In this document: piece after piece, positions 13,082 to 25,768 of the stretch
How positions within the stretch are numbered: position 1 is the stretch's first letter
Layout: each line of letters opens with the position of its first letter
NCBI GenBank assembly: GCA_029339505.1
Contig: JAQISU010000179.1
Span: 15,190,001 to 15,254,000 of the forward strand
Reading direction: 5' to 3'
DNA length: 64,000 nt
DNA from: Unio delphinus
Taxonomy: Eukaryota > Mollusca > Bivalvia > Unionida > Unionidae
Program-made: the position numbers and the translations under genes
The notes under the pieces: model-generated
What the model saw: only the letters and a program-made list of their open reading frames with translations
Databases searched by the model: none
Told to the model about the DNA's origin: nothing

Positions 13082-13084
<3 letters not shown>
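12153..13084. other. Intergenic, nothing recognised
   Basis: Contains a pyrimidine-rich stretch (12420-12520) and a somewhat GC-richer segment (12700-12950). No coding motif, RNA gene or repeat is recognised. Confidence 0.4.
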
Positions 13085-13147
<63 letters not shown>

Positions 13148-13385
13148 TGCATGTGCATACATACGTACGTACGTACGTACGTACTTACATACATACATTA
13201 AATACATACATATATAAATACATACATACATACATACATACATACATACATACATACATACATACATACATACATACATGCATGCATGCATGCATGCATG
13301 CATGCATGCATACATACATACATACATACATACATACATACATACATACATACATACATACATACATACATACATACATACATAC
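13085..13385. repeat. (AT)n, (ACGT)n and (ACAT)n compound microsatellite
   Basis: (AT)n at 13085-13144, (ACGT)n near 13161-13182 and (ACAT)n at 13207-13384 with a CATG core at 13278-13310. Confidence 0.95.
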
Positions 13386-14477
13386 TTAAATATGAATCTA
13401 TATTTGACATTCTGATCCAGGGATAAATGATTTACCTAGTCCTTGCAGAACTACGATAAAAGCTGAATGCATAGATAAGTGTACTTGATTCTAAAATATG
13501 TAATTCATAAATGTGCGTGTGTGTGTGTGGTAGTCAATCATTTAAACCCTGTGACTATTTATTATTGCATACTGTATTATTATTAAACATTGTTCATCTG
13601 TCTGAATGTGACTCATGTGCATATTCCAATGTGGCCAAGACCGAGAGCTGCTTAACAGTAAGAAGATCTGACACACACTAATAAATAATTAAATTCTGGT
13701 GGCCTTGGAATTGCATGACCACTTATTTTAATAGAACTTATTACAGTCAGATGAGATGCTGCGTGTCGTGTTAGGTGGAGTTATCGTTAGCAAATGCCTG
13801 TTCCGAATGACGTTTCCACTTGCAGCCAGTTGTACTTTGTATTGGCGCTTCGAACGGACAATATAATGTGACCTCAAATCGGTGCCTGTCAGATGTACTT
13901 ATTAATAAACGGACGACAAGAAATACATATTGTACGGTACAAACACAAACCTGTCTGGTACATTCGCGAGCAACAAGTTGTCACTTGCTTTCCACGGTTA
14001 GTTACCTTGTTTCCATTTTCTCGCAGTCAGCGCCATTGGTAGATGTCTTAAGGAAGTATGTTCACAAAATTGCGAATATATTGCATGTTAACTTAAATAT
14101 AATGTCACCTGTTGCGGCGTACATTATTACCCATGGTTTATGTTATAGTTTTGTCAAACGATTGTGGTATGCTTAGTTTTACTCTCTTGGTCAGCCGACT
14201 AACTACTGCACGTGCAAAATGCAGGCAGTATTATTTTGTTCGTGCGTAGTCCCCGTCACGTATCGCATAAATAACCATAGAACCCGGATGTTCTGATATG
14301 TCTGTACATAGTTACATTGCAATGATACCTTGCCCTGAAAATGTCTTCTTCATGATATCCGTTTCAAGCTGCAGCAATATGTAATGATCTATGTTTTTAA
14401 AGGGTTGTTTACTTACGAATGACTGTTTCGTGTGTGTGTGTGTGTGTTCATGTATGTATTGATAAACGGACGACAGG

Positions 14478-16125
14478 AAATACAAAATATATTAACAATA
14501 TACAGCACTGGGCTGATGTGTTTTATAAAATTAAAACTAAAACAGGTAGAATCGACACAAGAAGTGCTTTGTATATAGAATGCATCGATGCGATAAACGA
14601 TAAGCAAAAATAGCAAAAGATGGAAGAAAACACAAAAGAAATTCTTTCGTTCAAAATTGAATTGAAAAATGTAGACCTGGAACACATGATAAATTAGCTG
14701 AATATACTGTCGACGATCAGTTATTTGTCTGGTATGTTACTATAATATCATGAACTTTATGATGAAAATTATCGTAAGATGATTTTTAGAATTCGTCATA
14801 ATAAGGGTGATTTTAGTACGGGTGATCCAGATTTTGTTAAGCTCTCTGCCAAAGTAAATCAACTAAAAGCTAAAACAGAAATAAATTGATTCATCGACAG
14901 TTCCACTTTCTAGATCACCTACTAAACCAACATCTCTTAAAAAAATTCATCGACCTCAACAACAACCGCCATAATTATTTAATCTCAAGAATAAATTTAC
15001 GTGTACAGGTTTAAATATTATTACGAATTCGAAATACGTGAATACAACCAATATTGCACGTGAATACAGTCAAATGTCAAAATACGTAAAACCTAGGTAT
15101 ATTGAATCTTCCAAGAGTACAGATGATCGGATTTAAAAGGTATACTCATATATATTTACTGATGAACTTGTCAGTCAAAGATCATGATTGGCATTTTCGT
15201 GATTTTGAATGTGATTAAAACAAAAGATGGTGAACTCGAAGAAGAATTTCACAATGCTACCGAATTTGGTGGACGTGTTATTTCTACTCAAGGACGTGCC
15301 TATAACAATTCTCAAGAAATAAGTAATGAAATATCTGATATCTGTCAAAGATTATTTACAGGCGGAGTCATGGATATCAGGGTATATCGTTTTGTTATTG
15401 ATGAAATTGCTTATGACTATCACAGTGATTAAATAAATAAACAAATAAGATGATTATACATAACGCTCAACGTGGACCGGTTATGGTCAGAGTGATATAC
15501 ATTTGCGATTACCTGATTATAAAGCGATCTACGGTGATGTTTTTCAACGTATATATTCGGATAGCTCCAAAAGCAATACCGATTGCAAAACAGTTAGGAA
15601 TGAAAGCTACTGACATTGCTTATGCAAAAGCTCATTGTGCTATTGGTAATATCGACAGCAAAGCGTTCTGAGTAATTAAAGATGGACTAGCACAATTAAT
15701 ACGACGAAACTCACCGCCAATAAAATTACCCAGCCACTGAAGTGATGGCTGCAAATGTCAGTAAAATAAAAAATCACGCCGTAAATAATAAACAAAATAG
15801 CTGTCTGATGAAACACAAAAAATATAACTGCAAACTTAATATCAGGAAGTGGTCGTCGTGTCAGACAATAATAATTATAATAAAATGATTTTAACGTATA
15901 TCTGATCCAGCGTTTGACATGGACGCACATACTCTCAAAGATAAATCGATACGTGATTATCAATTTTATTCTTATGAAGCACGACAACCAAATCAGCGTG
16001 GACGTATCGAATTTCAAGTTCAGGATACACGTATATATTTCTTACACGGTGAAGCACTTATCGAAGTAGTAAGGAATTTTGCAACAAATGTTACAGCTTA
16101 TATTTTGATCTAATATTTGGCCAGC
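14478..16125 (+). pseudogene. Decayed block of three structural genes from a relative of the intact virus-like element
   Basis: Three pieces keep the gene order of the intact element. (1) About 14478-15432 is a homologue of the 373-aa protein gene (37736-38857). Its C-terminus, at 15270-15432, shares the NS.EI.NE..DIC.RLF.GG pattern and ends YHSD. (2) 15450-15720 is a homologue of the pVI-like protein gene (37123-37629), sharing MIIH and the APKA.P.AKQ..MKA segment. (3) 15901-16110 is the N-terminus of a major capsid protein, sharing DPAFDM..., RDYQF and QPN.RGRIE. Stops and frameshifts break all three. The block lies between a (GT)n tract (14430) and a (CT)n(AT)n tract (16331). Confidence 0.88.
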
Positions 16126-16327
16126 TATGATATACGCGTAAATGTGCAAGCTCAGTTTCTTTTACTGGAATCGCAGTTGGACAATTGACGCTAATTAATC
16201 TATAAATCTTCGTTGCTATAAGGATTAAAAATCACAAACAATTCAGCATTAACTTGATTCCTTATACCATCACGTTTTAATTTTGCTATTCCAGAAATAA
16301 TATTGTTAATATTTTTTGTAGTTCATT

Positions 16328-16330
<3 letters not shown>

Positions 16331-16420
<90 letters not shown>
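16331..16420. repeat. (CT)n(AT)n microsatellite
   Basis: CT dinucleotides to 16380, then AT dinucleotides to 16418 and a few AAT units. Confidence 0.95.
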
Positions 16421-16424
<4 letters not shown>

Positions 16425-17368
16425 TAATAATAATTTCTCAACCATGACGACACAACAAATAAATGTTTTACTTACTTATGTTAATTTCAGTCTGGTTAAG
16501 AACAGAAATTCTGGGTTTCTTGTATAGCAACACATTTTGGAATAGCCACCCTTCTAGAACATTCTAGAAAATCGTGTGATTGAGTCATCCTGGAAAAGCC
16601 GATTATTCTAGAAAATGACGTGCTTAAGTTATTCTGGAAAACCCGTCTGGTAAAAAGAACCTCCATAATTTCAGAACTCTTTGGGCTATAAAAGGAAGCC
16701 AGATATTCTGATTTCAGTGAGGCTGGAAGTGTACATTGAGGAGTGAACAGAGGTAAGTAAAATATTTTCTTGAACTATATTAGTATAGTTACCAGATAGA
16801 TGGTTAAATTATTATATATAATAATTACGATGATAAAACATTAAATATTTTATTGATATAATATCACCAGTGCCACAGGCGAGGTAACTCCTTTTCATCA
16901 CTCTCTACTAAAATATATGCTTAATTTTTTTCTATCTAACAATATTGAAAAATTATATTTAGTTTATATTTTTTAAAAGAAAAAGGTCAATTTGTGTATT
17001 ATTTTTTTTATTTCGCGCTGAACCGAAGTCATGCAGATGTAATCTGCTGGTTGCATCTAGAGATCGAAATATTATTTCTTCACCAGTCTCTGTATTTACA
17101 GACTTATCAACCCAATGAAACTTACGGTATCAATGCTTTAATGAACGATCAATGAGCAGCAGTGATTATTAATTATCTTGACGATAAAAGATATATTCTT
17201 AAAATATAATTTATCGTACTAGCAGAAACAGACAATAATACTTGGATTATCTTCGACAAATATGTCCTTCATAATACAAAATTGCTATATTGAGTAAATA
17301 TTCCAAACCAGGAATGTTGACTGGTATCTACAAATCGTATTATCAAGAAGCGAATCTTGTAACCGCCA
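16425..17368. other. Intergenic, nothing recognised
   Basis: AT-rich, no gene. A short stretch near 17200-17350 reads like degraded viral polymerase code (for example SKPGMLTGIY at about 17306-17335, compare SKPGILTGID in the intact polymerase). It is too short to call firmly. Confidence 0.35.
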
Positions 17369-17483
17369 TTGGCGTAGCTAGGAGGTAAAGGTTGCTAGGG
17401 GGTGGGGTGGGGTGGGGTGGGTGGGTGAAAGTTGCACCAGGCGCTGTCTTAGGGGGCGCCGGAAGACGACTAAGTCATTAACT

Positions 17484-17915
17484 GTTGGTTGTTGTTGTTG
17501 TAGGCTTTAACGCCATTTTACTGCACACGACAGGCTATACATGGTAGCCAGTATTACTGGTGGAGGAAGCAGTGGCGTAGCGACTGGGGGTGGGGCAGGT
17601 GGGGCATTCGCCTCTGGCGCCGGTGGCTAGGGGAACGAAATCGGCCCAATGTATCAACATAACTGTGCAACAGGGGCAGCCGCGGGCGAAAATTTGGGTG
17701 TTTTGCCCTGGGAGCCAAGTATCCTCGCTACGCCACTGGGAGTAAGAACCTAGGAAAACCCTTGGAAAGAACCATCGACCCACGAAAAGCTACTGGCAAG
17801 CGTTCTCACAGAATTACATTAGCCGAATGTTAGACTCGAACCCACGCAGACAGAGGTGAGATGGCAGTTATCCTTACCGGAGAGCGATTTAGACCACTCG
17901 GCCACTCGAGGCCCC
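17484..17915 (-). mobile_element. tRNA-derived SINE, copy 2, split by a MITE
   Basis: Same family as 144-386, with a tRNA-like head at 17830-17915 and a CAA-rich tail at 17484-17500. The body is interrupted at 17570-17738 by a MITE, so the SINE is older than the MITE insertion. Confidence 0.8.
17570..17738. mobile_element. 169-bp MITE nested in the SINE
   Basis: The termini CAGTGGCGTAGC and GCTACGCCACTG are exact inverse complements over 12 bp. The flanks GGAGGAAG and GGAGTAAG match at 7 of 8 bases, an 8-bp target duplication. Related ends occur near 17370 and at 18330-18465. Confidence 0.8.
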
Positions 17916-18324
17916 AACTAGCTGTTGGTAGCATTTTTGTTGTAGTTGCTGCAGTTAAAATTGACTAGTCTTAAACTGCAAATAGCATATACAATATAGC
18001 ATTCACTGGATAACATTGATCCACTGGCCTGGATCACTAATTAAATAACTCCGAAATCAGTCCGGGTTGAGGAGAAGCGGAACACTAGCTTGAGAGGTGT
18101 ATATACCCCACATCAAAATTATTAAAATTAAAATTCATACAATTTAATACATATACGGATCCTATGGTGGGTAAACAGAGAAACATAAAAAGTGTCACTT
18201 TAGACAGTGAGGGGTCCGTCATATGATGTAAATCTGAGACGGACCACACAAATAACAAAATTAAATTGCCTTTCTATCATGACTGTACTATTATGTTGTA
18301 TTCAGTATTGACTACTGTTTTGCT

Positions 18325-18466
18325 ATGTTTCAGTGACTCTGGGGGCGTAAAATGTATACCTTGTCCCCGGGCGGCAAATACTCTCCGCTACGCCCGGGGG
18401 GTGGGGAGGGCCGAAACATATGAACCTTGCTCCGGGCGCCAAACACCCTCGCTACGCCACTGGTAA
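18325..18466. mobile_element. Fragment of a related MITE
   Basis: It ends in CTCGCTACGCCACTGG like the MITE at 17570-17738 and has the same GGGCG.CAAA.AC body motif twice (18370, 18440). The left terminus is not clear. Confidence 0.5.
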
Positions 18467-18476
18467 CCACAGTTAT

Positions 18477-21245
18477 TCATGGGATATATCCGCTGAATGA
18501 TAATCCCTCCCAGTGTTGATGATCTAAAACCAATGAAATTTCCGTTCGCTTAAAATCTTTACTAAGTGGGATTGGTACAGCTAAATTAATTGCATGATTA
18601 ATCTGGCTATATCTCTCAATATACTGGTACTTCTGAATAAAAATTTTTAAGAATGAGCAGGACAGAACTCTATTACCAGACTCAAAGGTTCTCTCCATTG
18701 TAGTTCTGTCAAACCATAATTTCACCTTTGACTTGAGTTGCTGAAAGACAAATTCAAGTATAATTAGCTGGAAAATCCCAGACATAAAATTTAAACTTTG
18801 GCCAGATTGGACAGACTTAGGAAGGCCAAATTGAGTAAAAACATTTTATCAAAGCTGTTACTATTGTTTCTGAATTAATATTCCTCAAAGGAATTGCCTC
18901 TGGAAACCTTGTTGATGGGCAACAAGTACAGTTTACCTCACTTGGTCATGGGTAAGGGACCAACAAAATCTACTATAATTCTGCTGAATTGTTTGTCAGA
19001 TGCTGGAAAAGGTTGCAAATGAGCCTTAGGTATGTTCTGGTTGGGGTTTCCTACCATTTAACAAGTATGACAAAATGTATGGTATTTAAGAACATCACTT
19101 TTAATTTTTGGCCGATAGAAGTAAGTCAAGATTTGTGACAAGTCTAATTAATCTCTAAATGATCAGCCAACGTTGTTTCATTGGCCAGACTAAGTTGTAA
19201 GACTTTAAAACTACAATTTGAGAGTTCACTGACCACTAGTCACCAGCAGGTACTTCAGAAAGTCTCCATTTTCTTATAAGAATTTTTTAATTAAATAATA
19301 GATAGGTACTTCTGTCAGTGGCTTTAGTTTTACTAATAGCCCTTTAAAACAAACAGGAGATGTCAGGATCTTTTTCCTATTTAACGACAAGTAATTAGCA
19401 TTCGTCACCCTGATTAGAATAAAGATAATGAGTATTTAAATTGGATTACTGTAATCAATACCTTTTGATTGATCCAAACAAGGAGTGAAAGTGACCTCAT
19501 CAAAATCCTGAGCAATACATATGTCAGCTAAAGGAATAAATCCTTATCAACCTCATTCTCAAATCATTCTATGCCACAGCTTGAGTAACTGCGCAAGCTG
19601 GTTATAAATCAGGGAACTCCTTTTCAATGGGATCGACTTTTAGATCCAAACAAAGCTTGTCAGTTAGATGTGGATTAACCACAAACTTGTCTCCAGCTAG
19701 ATTGTTGCCTAATAATAAATGAATGCCTTCAATGGGTAAAGCATACACTGTTCTGTCATGCGTCCTGAGACTATGTTAGTTGATAAATTCACTCAATGGA
19801 GGGGAACATTAACAAAGCCTCACTCTACTCCCTGAATACGAACACTCTCATGAGAAGAAGACTTCTCAGAAAAAGGCAAAATATCTGACAATAAAAGACT
19901 CTGAGAAGATACTGTGTCCCTTAAAATTTTAATAAGGATGGGATCGGCCAAATCACCCAAGAGTAATATAGAACCCTTCAACCTGAATGGTTTATAATTC
20001 TCCATAATAAAATCAGACTGAGGTTTATTAGATCCATCAATTGTATACCTTTCAATACATGATAGTGACCTTGACCTTTTGAGTCTTAGAAGTAAGTGCA
20101 TTTGAAATAGGTCTGTCTTGAGCCTGATGCTTATGTTTCAATTAGTAGCAATCAGAAATAATGTGTCCTTTCTTCTTGCAATAGGTAAAAATAGGAAGAG
20201 ACAAGGAGCTAGAATTAAGCTTATCAGAAGCTTGAATTTTAGAAGTTGTGCCAGATTGAGATTTAGAAGGAATTTTATTAGGCTGATATATTTTCTGTCA
20301 TACGACGGCATAGTATAAGTCTGTATTTTTACCAAAGAAACTTTGTGAGCTAAAGAATACTCGTCAGCAGCATTTTCCAAAGTTTCGACATTATGCTCAT
20401 CCAGATAAATTCTGATGTCACTATGGACACAGTTCTTGAACTTTAAAATTAATATGAGTTTTCTAAGCATTTCATAATCTTTATTAACCTTTCAAGAAGA
20501 TCACTGCCTATTAAATTAATTGTGGTGCTTTTTCCCTTGCAAATTCTACAGGTCTGGTCAATTGATTTTCTAGAATTCTGAAAACCTTGTCAATAGGCCT
20601 GAGGGACTAACTCATAATTCTTTAAAATATAGCCTTTAAATATATAGCCCTTATAGCCCTTAAAATATATAGCCCTTATAGCCCTTAAAATATATAGCCC
20701 TTATAGCCCTTAAAATATAGCCCTTAACCATATCATAGTCAGCACTCTGCTCTAGTGACAGTTAAATCTAAAGATCAGGAGCTTTACCAGTAAGTACACA
20801 TTGCATTATTAGAGTCCAGAACTCTTTCTGCCACTTCAAGTTTTCATCAATGTTCTCAAAATAAGGAAAATATTTGTCTACTAAGTTTTCTAGAAATGGA
20901 GTTACTAGCTTCATATTTCGTAAAACATCAAAAGTATGGGAGTGTTTTCCATTTGTCAACTCTAATTCTTTTAACCTAATTTGAAATTCTCTTTCTTCCA
21001 TTTCTCTTTGCATTAGCATGATTATCTTGTTTATCTTATTAAATTGCATTTGTCTTACCTCCATATCTTTCAGAAACTGCATTTGCCCTTCTTCCCATTT
21101 TCATTCCATTTGTATCATTTCTATATGAAACAGAACCTGTCTAATCTCTAATTCTAACGTTTTTAGCTGTACTTTCATTTTCAAAATGTCCAACCACACA
21201 TAGGTAAAATAAAACAAATTCTCTTCTTTTGATGACATTTTGCAA
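18477..21245 (-). mobile_element. Decayed Ty3/Gypsy-like LTR retrotransposon (gag-protease-integrase pieces)
   Basis: On the minus strand, 5' to 3', there is first a Gag segment (21082-20768) with the FENIDENLKWQKEFWTLIMQ pattern. A second gag piece follows (about 20470-20140). A protease-like segment (20101-19820) has ILRDT.SSQSLLL, where the usual catalytic D-T/S-G is altered. An integrase stretch (about 19130-18480) has a YRPKI.SDV start, C..C and VDFVGPLP, then a WFDRTTMERTFESGNRVL segment near the end. The reverse transcriptase and RNase H are missing, so an internal deletion lies between the protease and integrase parts. Many stops are present. No LTRs were identified. Confidence 0.75.
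20630..20735. repeat. Short tandem repeat inside the Gypsy remnant
   Basis: Units of ATATAGCCCTTATAGCCCTTAAA repeat about four times. Confidence 0.8.
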
Positions 21246-21699
21246 AGATAAAGTGTTGATTTCACTAAAGATTTTAAAAATGTAAAATACTACTTAGGAT
21301 TTAATATTTTTCAAAAACATAGGGAATTAAAATTTTGAATAACAAAATTGTCTGAAATATTTTAACCAAAATTTATGTTCCAAAGACAAGTGCCCAATTT
21401 CTTTCTTACATTTAGGCTCTTACAAAATGCAACAAGAAAAGAGTGAAAACAAGCTTTGTAAAATTTAACAAAAAAATTATTTCCCTAGGAAAACATGCTA
21501 AAAACGAGAAAAAGAACATAAGGTTGTACGAATCAAATCCAAACTTAATCCAATAATTAGAAAATAGAAGTCCTAACTAAACTGAATTCAAATCCTGATG
21601 AAACCAAAATGGAAGGCAATGACGTATGCTGTGGTCAGTGTCTTAGTGATGTGTCAACAGTTCTTTGTTGAATAACATGAAATAATCTTTCAGTGTTTG

Positions 21700-22460
21700 A
21701 TCTCTTTGTAAATTTCAATAACTGTCCCGAACTGTTGCAATTGTGCAAAGTACTTCTGGTTTGGAGCCCTCATAATTGATCCCAAGTACTTGAAGTTTGT
21801 GACTCTCATCTGTCCACTGACCTTTATTTCTGCACTAATGCCATTAGTCTTGTCATCAGTTTAGTTTCTTTGGCGCTAATCTCCATACTGTATGCTGTGG
21901 AGGTTGTGTCAAGGCGCTCAACCAAGTAAGCCAGTTCTTTTACATCTTTCCATCAATATCATCTGTGAAGTGAAGGTTGGTGATTGTTCTTCCTCTGATG
22001 CTGACTGCCCTTGTAGTCATGCAAGGCATCCTCCATGCGCCTTTCCATGAAATGTTGAAGAATGTAGATTACAGTATACATCCCTGTTTGACTCCAACTG
22101 TTGAAACCAATCTCATCTACTGCGAGTGATGAGGGCAGTCTTAGTGGTTTTGTCATAGAGATGTTCAATGACCTGCACCAGGTTTGAGCTAATGTCTTAC
22201 TTCCTCATAGTTACTCATAATGCTCCATGCCATACACTAACAAATTCCTTTTTGAAATCTATAAAGGCGTGTTATAGATTCTACTGATGCTGAAGGTATT
22301 TCTCGCAAAGGAATCTGAGATTGAAGATTTGCTCTGTGGTGCTACTTCCTGCTTCGAAGCCTGCCTACAGTTCAGCAATAATTTTCTCTGCTTGAAGATT
22401 TAGTTGTGAATTATCTTCAGTACTTTATCGACAATTATTCTCAACGCAATAATGCAACAC
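21700..22460 (-). mobile_element. Decayed LINE reverse-transcriptase fragment
   Basis: On the minus strand, broken frames match the RT/thumb part of a LINE ORF2. They include the segments FMERRMEDALHDYKGSQHQR (about 22050-21990), LAYLVERLDTTSTAYSMEIS (about 21930-21870) and AKETKLMT. The FADD catalytic box has been lost in a gap. The family is of the RTE/Jockey-like kind common in invertebrates; the exact clade is not assigned. Confidence 0.65.
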
Positions 22461-22879
22461 ATATTCAGTAATTAAACAGCGTAAGTCCCACCCACGAAAC
22501 CTAATGGTTTTCTTGATGTCTAGACGATTTTTGAAGGTCTCTCTGTAACTCACACTATCATTTATCGTGCGGTCTGTTTCTGCACCCCGTTGTTTGAGAG
22601 TTATTGAGAGAGAGGTGTATTTGTAAGAGACAGTTTAGCATTAAGATTTGCAAAATCGATTAATTTCTTCAAAAGATCATTGTCACTGTTTTTTTTAAAA
22701 AAAAACATCATCAGGTAAATCGAAATTGACATTTGAAGAATTTTAGGTGTCTAACGAGGTATTGTGAGAGCCCTTTTCTGTATCGTAAGATCAGCAATCT
22801 TAGACGACCCTGTTGAGACATAATTGGCCTTTTTGGATGTCTTCCTGGTTTTTGTTAACGTGAACTTTTTTAAAAGACT

Positions 22880-25231
22880 TTATTCGTGAAAATTTCCTTG
22901 TTCAGTTGCATTATTTAATACCACTACAGCAGCTGTTTCGACAAGATCAAATGCAGCTGCTTTCAGCAGAATCCAAAATATGTGTGATAGTGGAATTGCG
23001 CATGAAACTATTCCATTACCACCTTCCAACATTAAATAACCTTTTGCAAATCTTAAATTGTCATTGTTTTTATAATTTGACCTTGCACTTCCATAAATGC
23101 GTCAGCGGGTAAGAAATATTTACTTTTATCCCGAACTTCTAATTCAATTCTTCTAAGCTGATTTGGTTGTCGTGCGTCGTAAGACTAATATTGATTATCG
23201 CGTATAGGTTCATCTTTGAGAAATGGTACATCCATATCAAATGTTGGATCAGTTACACGTTTAAACTATTCATTATATTTATTATCATCTAACACGAAGA
23301 ATACTTCCTGCTATCAGACAAGCAGTTATATTTCTTTTGCTTCACCAGCCAAATCTGATATAGTCTGATTTGCAATATGATTTATTATTTTACTGGCATT
23401 TGCAGACATCACTTAATTGCTGGGTAATTTTTCTGGTGGTGGGTGTCGTCGTACTAATCGTGCTAATCATTCCTTAATGGCCAAAAACGTTTTCCCTGCA
23501 AGATTAGCAATAGCACCATCACGAACAACGTCAATAGCTTTCATTCCTAGTTGCTTTGCAATCGGCATTGCTTTTGGAGCTATCCTTCTAAAATATCCTT
23601 GAACATTATCACATAGTCCATCACTGTAGATCGATTTATAAGTAGATAATCGCGAATGTATCACTTTGACCACGATCGGTCAACGTTGAGCGTCGTGATT
23701 AATCATCTTATTTGTTATTTATTTAATCACTGTGATGGTCATCAGCAATTTCATAAATATAAGGCCGATATACATTAATATCCATGATACCGCCAGTGAA
23801 TAATCGTTGACAAATATCAGATATTTCATTCAGAATTTCTGGAGAACTATTTCCAGCTCGTTTTCCTCCAATCTGAATCTCTAATATATTTACGTCAGAA
23901 AGAATATTATTAGGACAAGCCATAAAACCGCTTCCTTCAGTTGTAATATCCTTTCTAAAAGATTCTACTGGGTCATACAATTCTTCTTCATCTATTCGGT
24001 TTCTAATTTATTATCTACGGCTTGTTTAAACTTCTCAAGACTTTTGTCATTATCACTAATATAATCAAGACCTTTTGTAACAAAATAAATATAATTAATC
24101 CATTCATCCTTACTCTTCATTGTTCCAGTATATCTAGTACTTAAGTATCTTTCATGTTGTTGAAATCCATGTGCAGCAATATGTACCGAGTCTTAGAGGT
24201 AAATTGGTTCGTAATATATGCGAAGCTTGAGCTTGTTTTGGAGACTGGTTTATGTTGATGAGATGTTGGTTTAGTAGGTCATTTAGAAAGTGTGGTACAG
24301 TCGATGAATCAATTTCTTTCTGTTTTGCTTTTAGTTTATCTACTTTTGCAGAGAATTTAACAAAGTCTGGAACATTTTTATTATGACTAATTCTTAAAAT
24401 CATCTTACGATAATCAATTTCAGACAAACGTTACAAAAAAATTAATATGGTGATAAATCAGACGAATAATTAGCATCATAGGCAGTGTATTTAGCTAATT
24501 GATCCTCATTTATAGTTTTTATTTTTTGATAAGTTCCATGTCTAAATTTATCAAAAATTATGTTGTAATAGATGGATAAATTTCCTTTGTTTTGCTTTTT
24601 CGGCTGTTTTTGTTATTTCTTTCGTTGTTTTTGTTCTTTCATTTTTGCTGTTTCCGGTCTTCTTAATGATCATACACGTCGTTTATCAGAACATTGTATT
24701 TTATATACGATGCACCTTTTGTGTCGATTCGACCTGTTTTAGATTTAATTTATAAAAAGAACGTCAACCCAATGTTCTAAACTGGAAATATATTTTCCAT
24801 GTGTTGGTGTCAACATTGTTTTCTCATTTCATAGTTTGTAACAACAAGAGGTGGAAATTCACTTGGATTAGTTTTACTGATTAATATCTAAGTTTTTTTC
24901 GGTAAATTTATTACGTAATTCTTCATCTATTTCTTCATCAGATTTTACTCTGTAGAAACAGGTGTTGCTGGTTGAGGCATTAGCCCATGAAGATCTTGTA
25001 AAAGTATTGATGTCTCTTCAGTTTTTTCAGCGATATGTTTAAGTTGAGGAAGAAATGGTTTAGTTCTTTCACTAACAGGCTTTAATAATTGTAGAGAACT
25101 TTCTGCAAAATAAACCCTAGATTCCTGACGTTCTTGTAATTTTTGTTGACAGAATCACGAAATGGAATATAATTCTTAATTGCTTCTAATCTTTTTGGAG
25201 CTAATCAAGCTATGTAAGATTCAGCTACCAT
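22880..25231 (-). pseudogene. Second decayed block of structural genes from a relative of the intact virus-like element
   Basis: On the minus strand the order is as follows. The 373-aa protein homologue runs from an ATG at 25231 (MVAES, compare MVGES in the intact copy) to 23723, ending in IGGKRAGN.SPEI and HHSD. The pVI-like homologue is at 23673-23340. A major capsid protein piece is at 23260-22880, with FDMDVPFLKD, QPNQL.RIELEV and MLEGG...SCAIPLSHIF. Several stops, frameshifts and an internal capsid deletion are visible. Upstream, about 25530-25365, a weak similarity to the 129-aa gene suggests that even this gene's position is conserved. The copy is closer to the 14478-16125 block than to the intact element. 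Confidence 0.88.
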
Positions 25232-25675
25232 TATTGATAAAAAAAACAAAAAAAAAAACATTCATACAAATTTGAAGAAAGAAAAAACGACAGGATAAAG
25301 TAAGATAAATAAACTAACCCAATTAGAGAAACTCTCGGTCAATTAGAGAAACTCTCAGTCATTTAGAGGCTTCGGTTTGGCTTTATTGACCTGATGATTT
25401 CATTTTCGTAGGAAGCTTTATTTTTCAATAATGACGTTTCAGCAAATAGGTATGTTTGTCCTCTCTGCTGCTGTAATTCACGTGAAAGATCAAATAATTT
25501 TTTTTATCAGCAATGTTTTTAGACATTAGAAATCTTGTCCAGGTACGAGAAATTTAAAGATTTTTTTTAACAATCAGAAATTCAATTATATATAAAGAAT
25601 AAAAATAATTGAAAGTGTTGAATTTTTTAAAAAATTTAATTGAAGAACTTTTCACAGACTAATAAGAAATTGACG

Positions 25676-25678
<3 letters not shown>

Positions 25679-25764
<86 letters not shown>
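25679..25764. repeat. (AT)n microsatellite
   Basis: About 86 bp of AT dinucleotides. Confidence 0.95.

Positions 25765-25768
<4 letters not shown>

Noticed and set aside
11275..13410. Several frames encoding runs such as YVCM, YIHT or IY repeats
   Set aside because: Translations of TATG, ACAT and AT microsatellites.
13820..14176. 118-codon plus-strand frame
   Set aside because: No recognisable motif or homologue by eye; plausible by chance in 30 kb of intergenic DNA. A 26-base similarity between 13901 and 14459 was noted but not explained.
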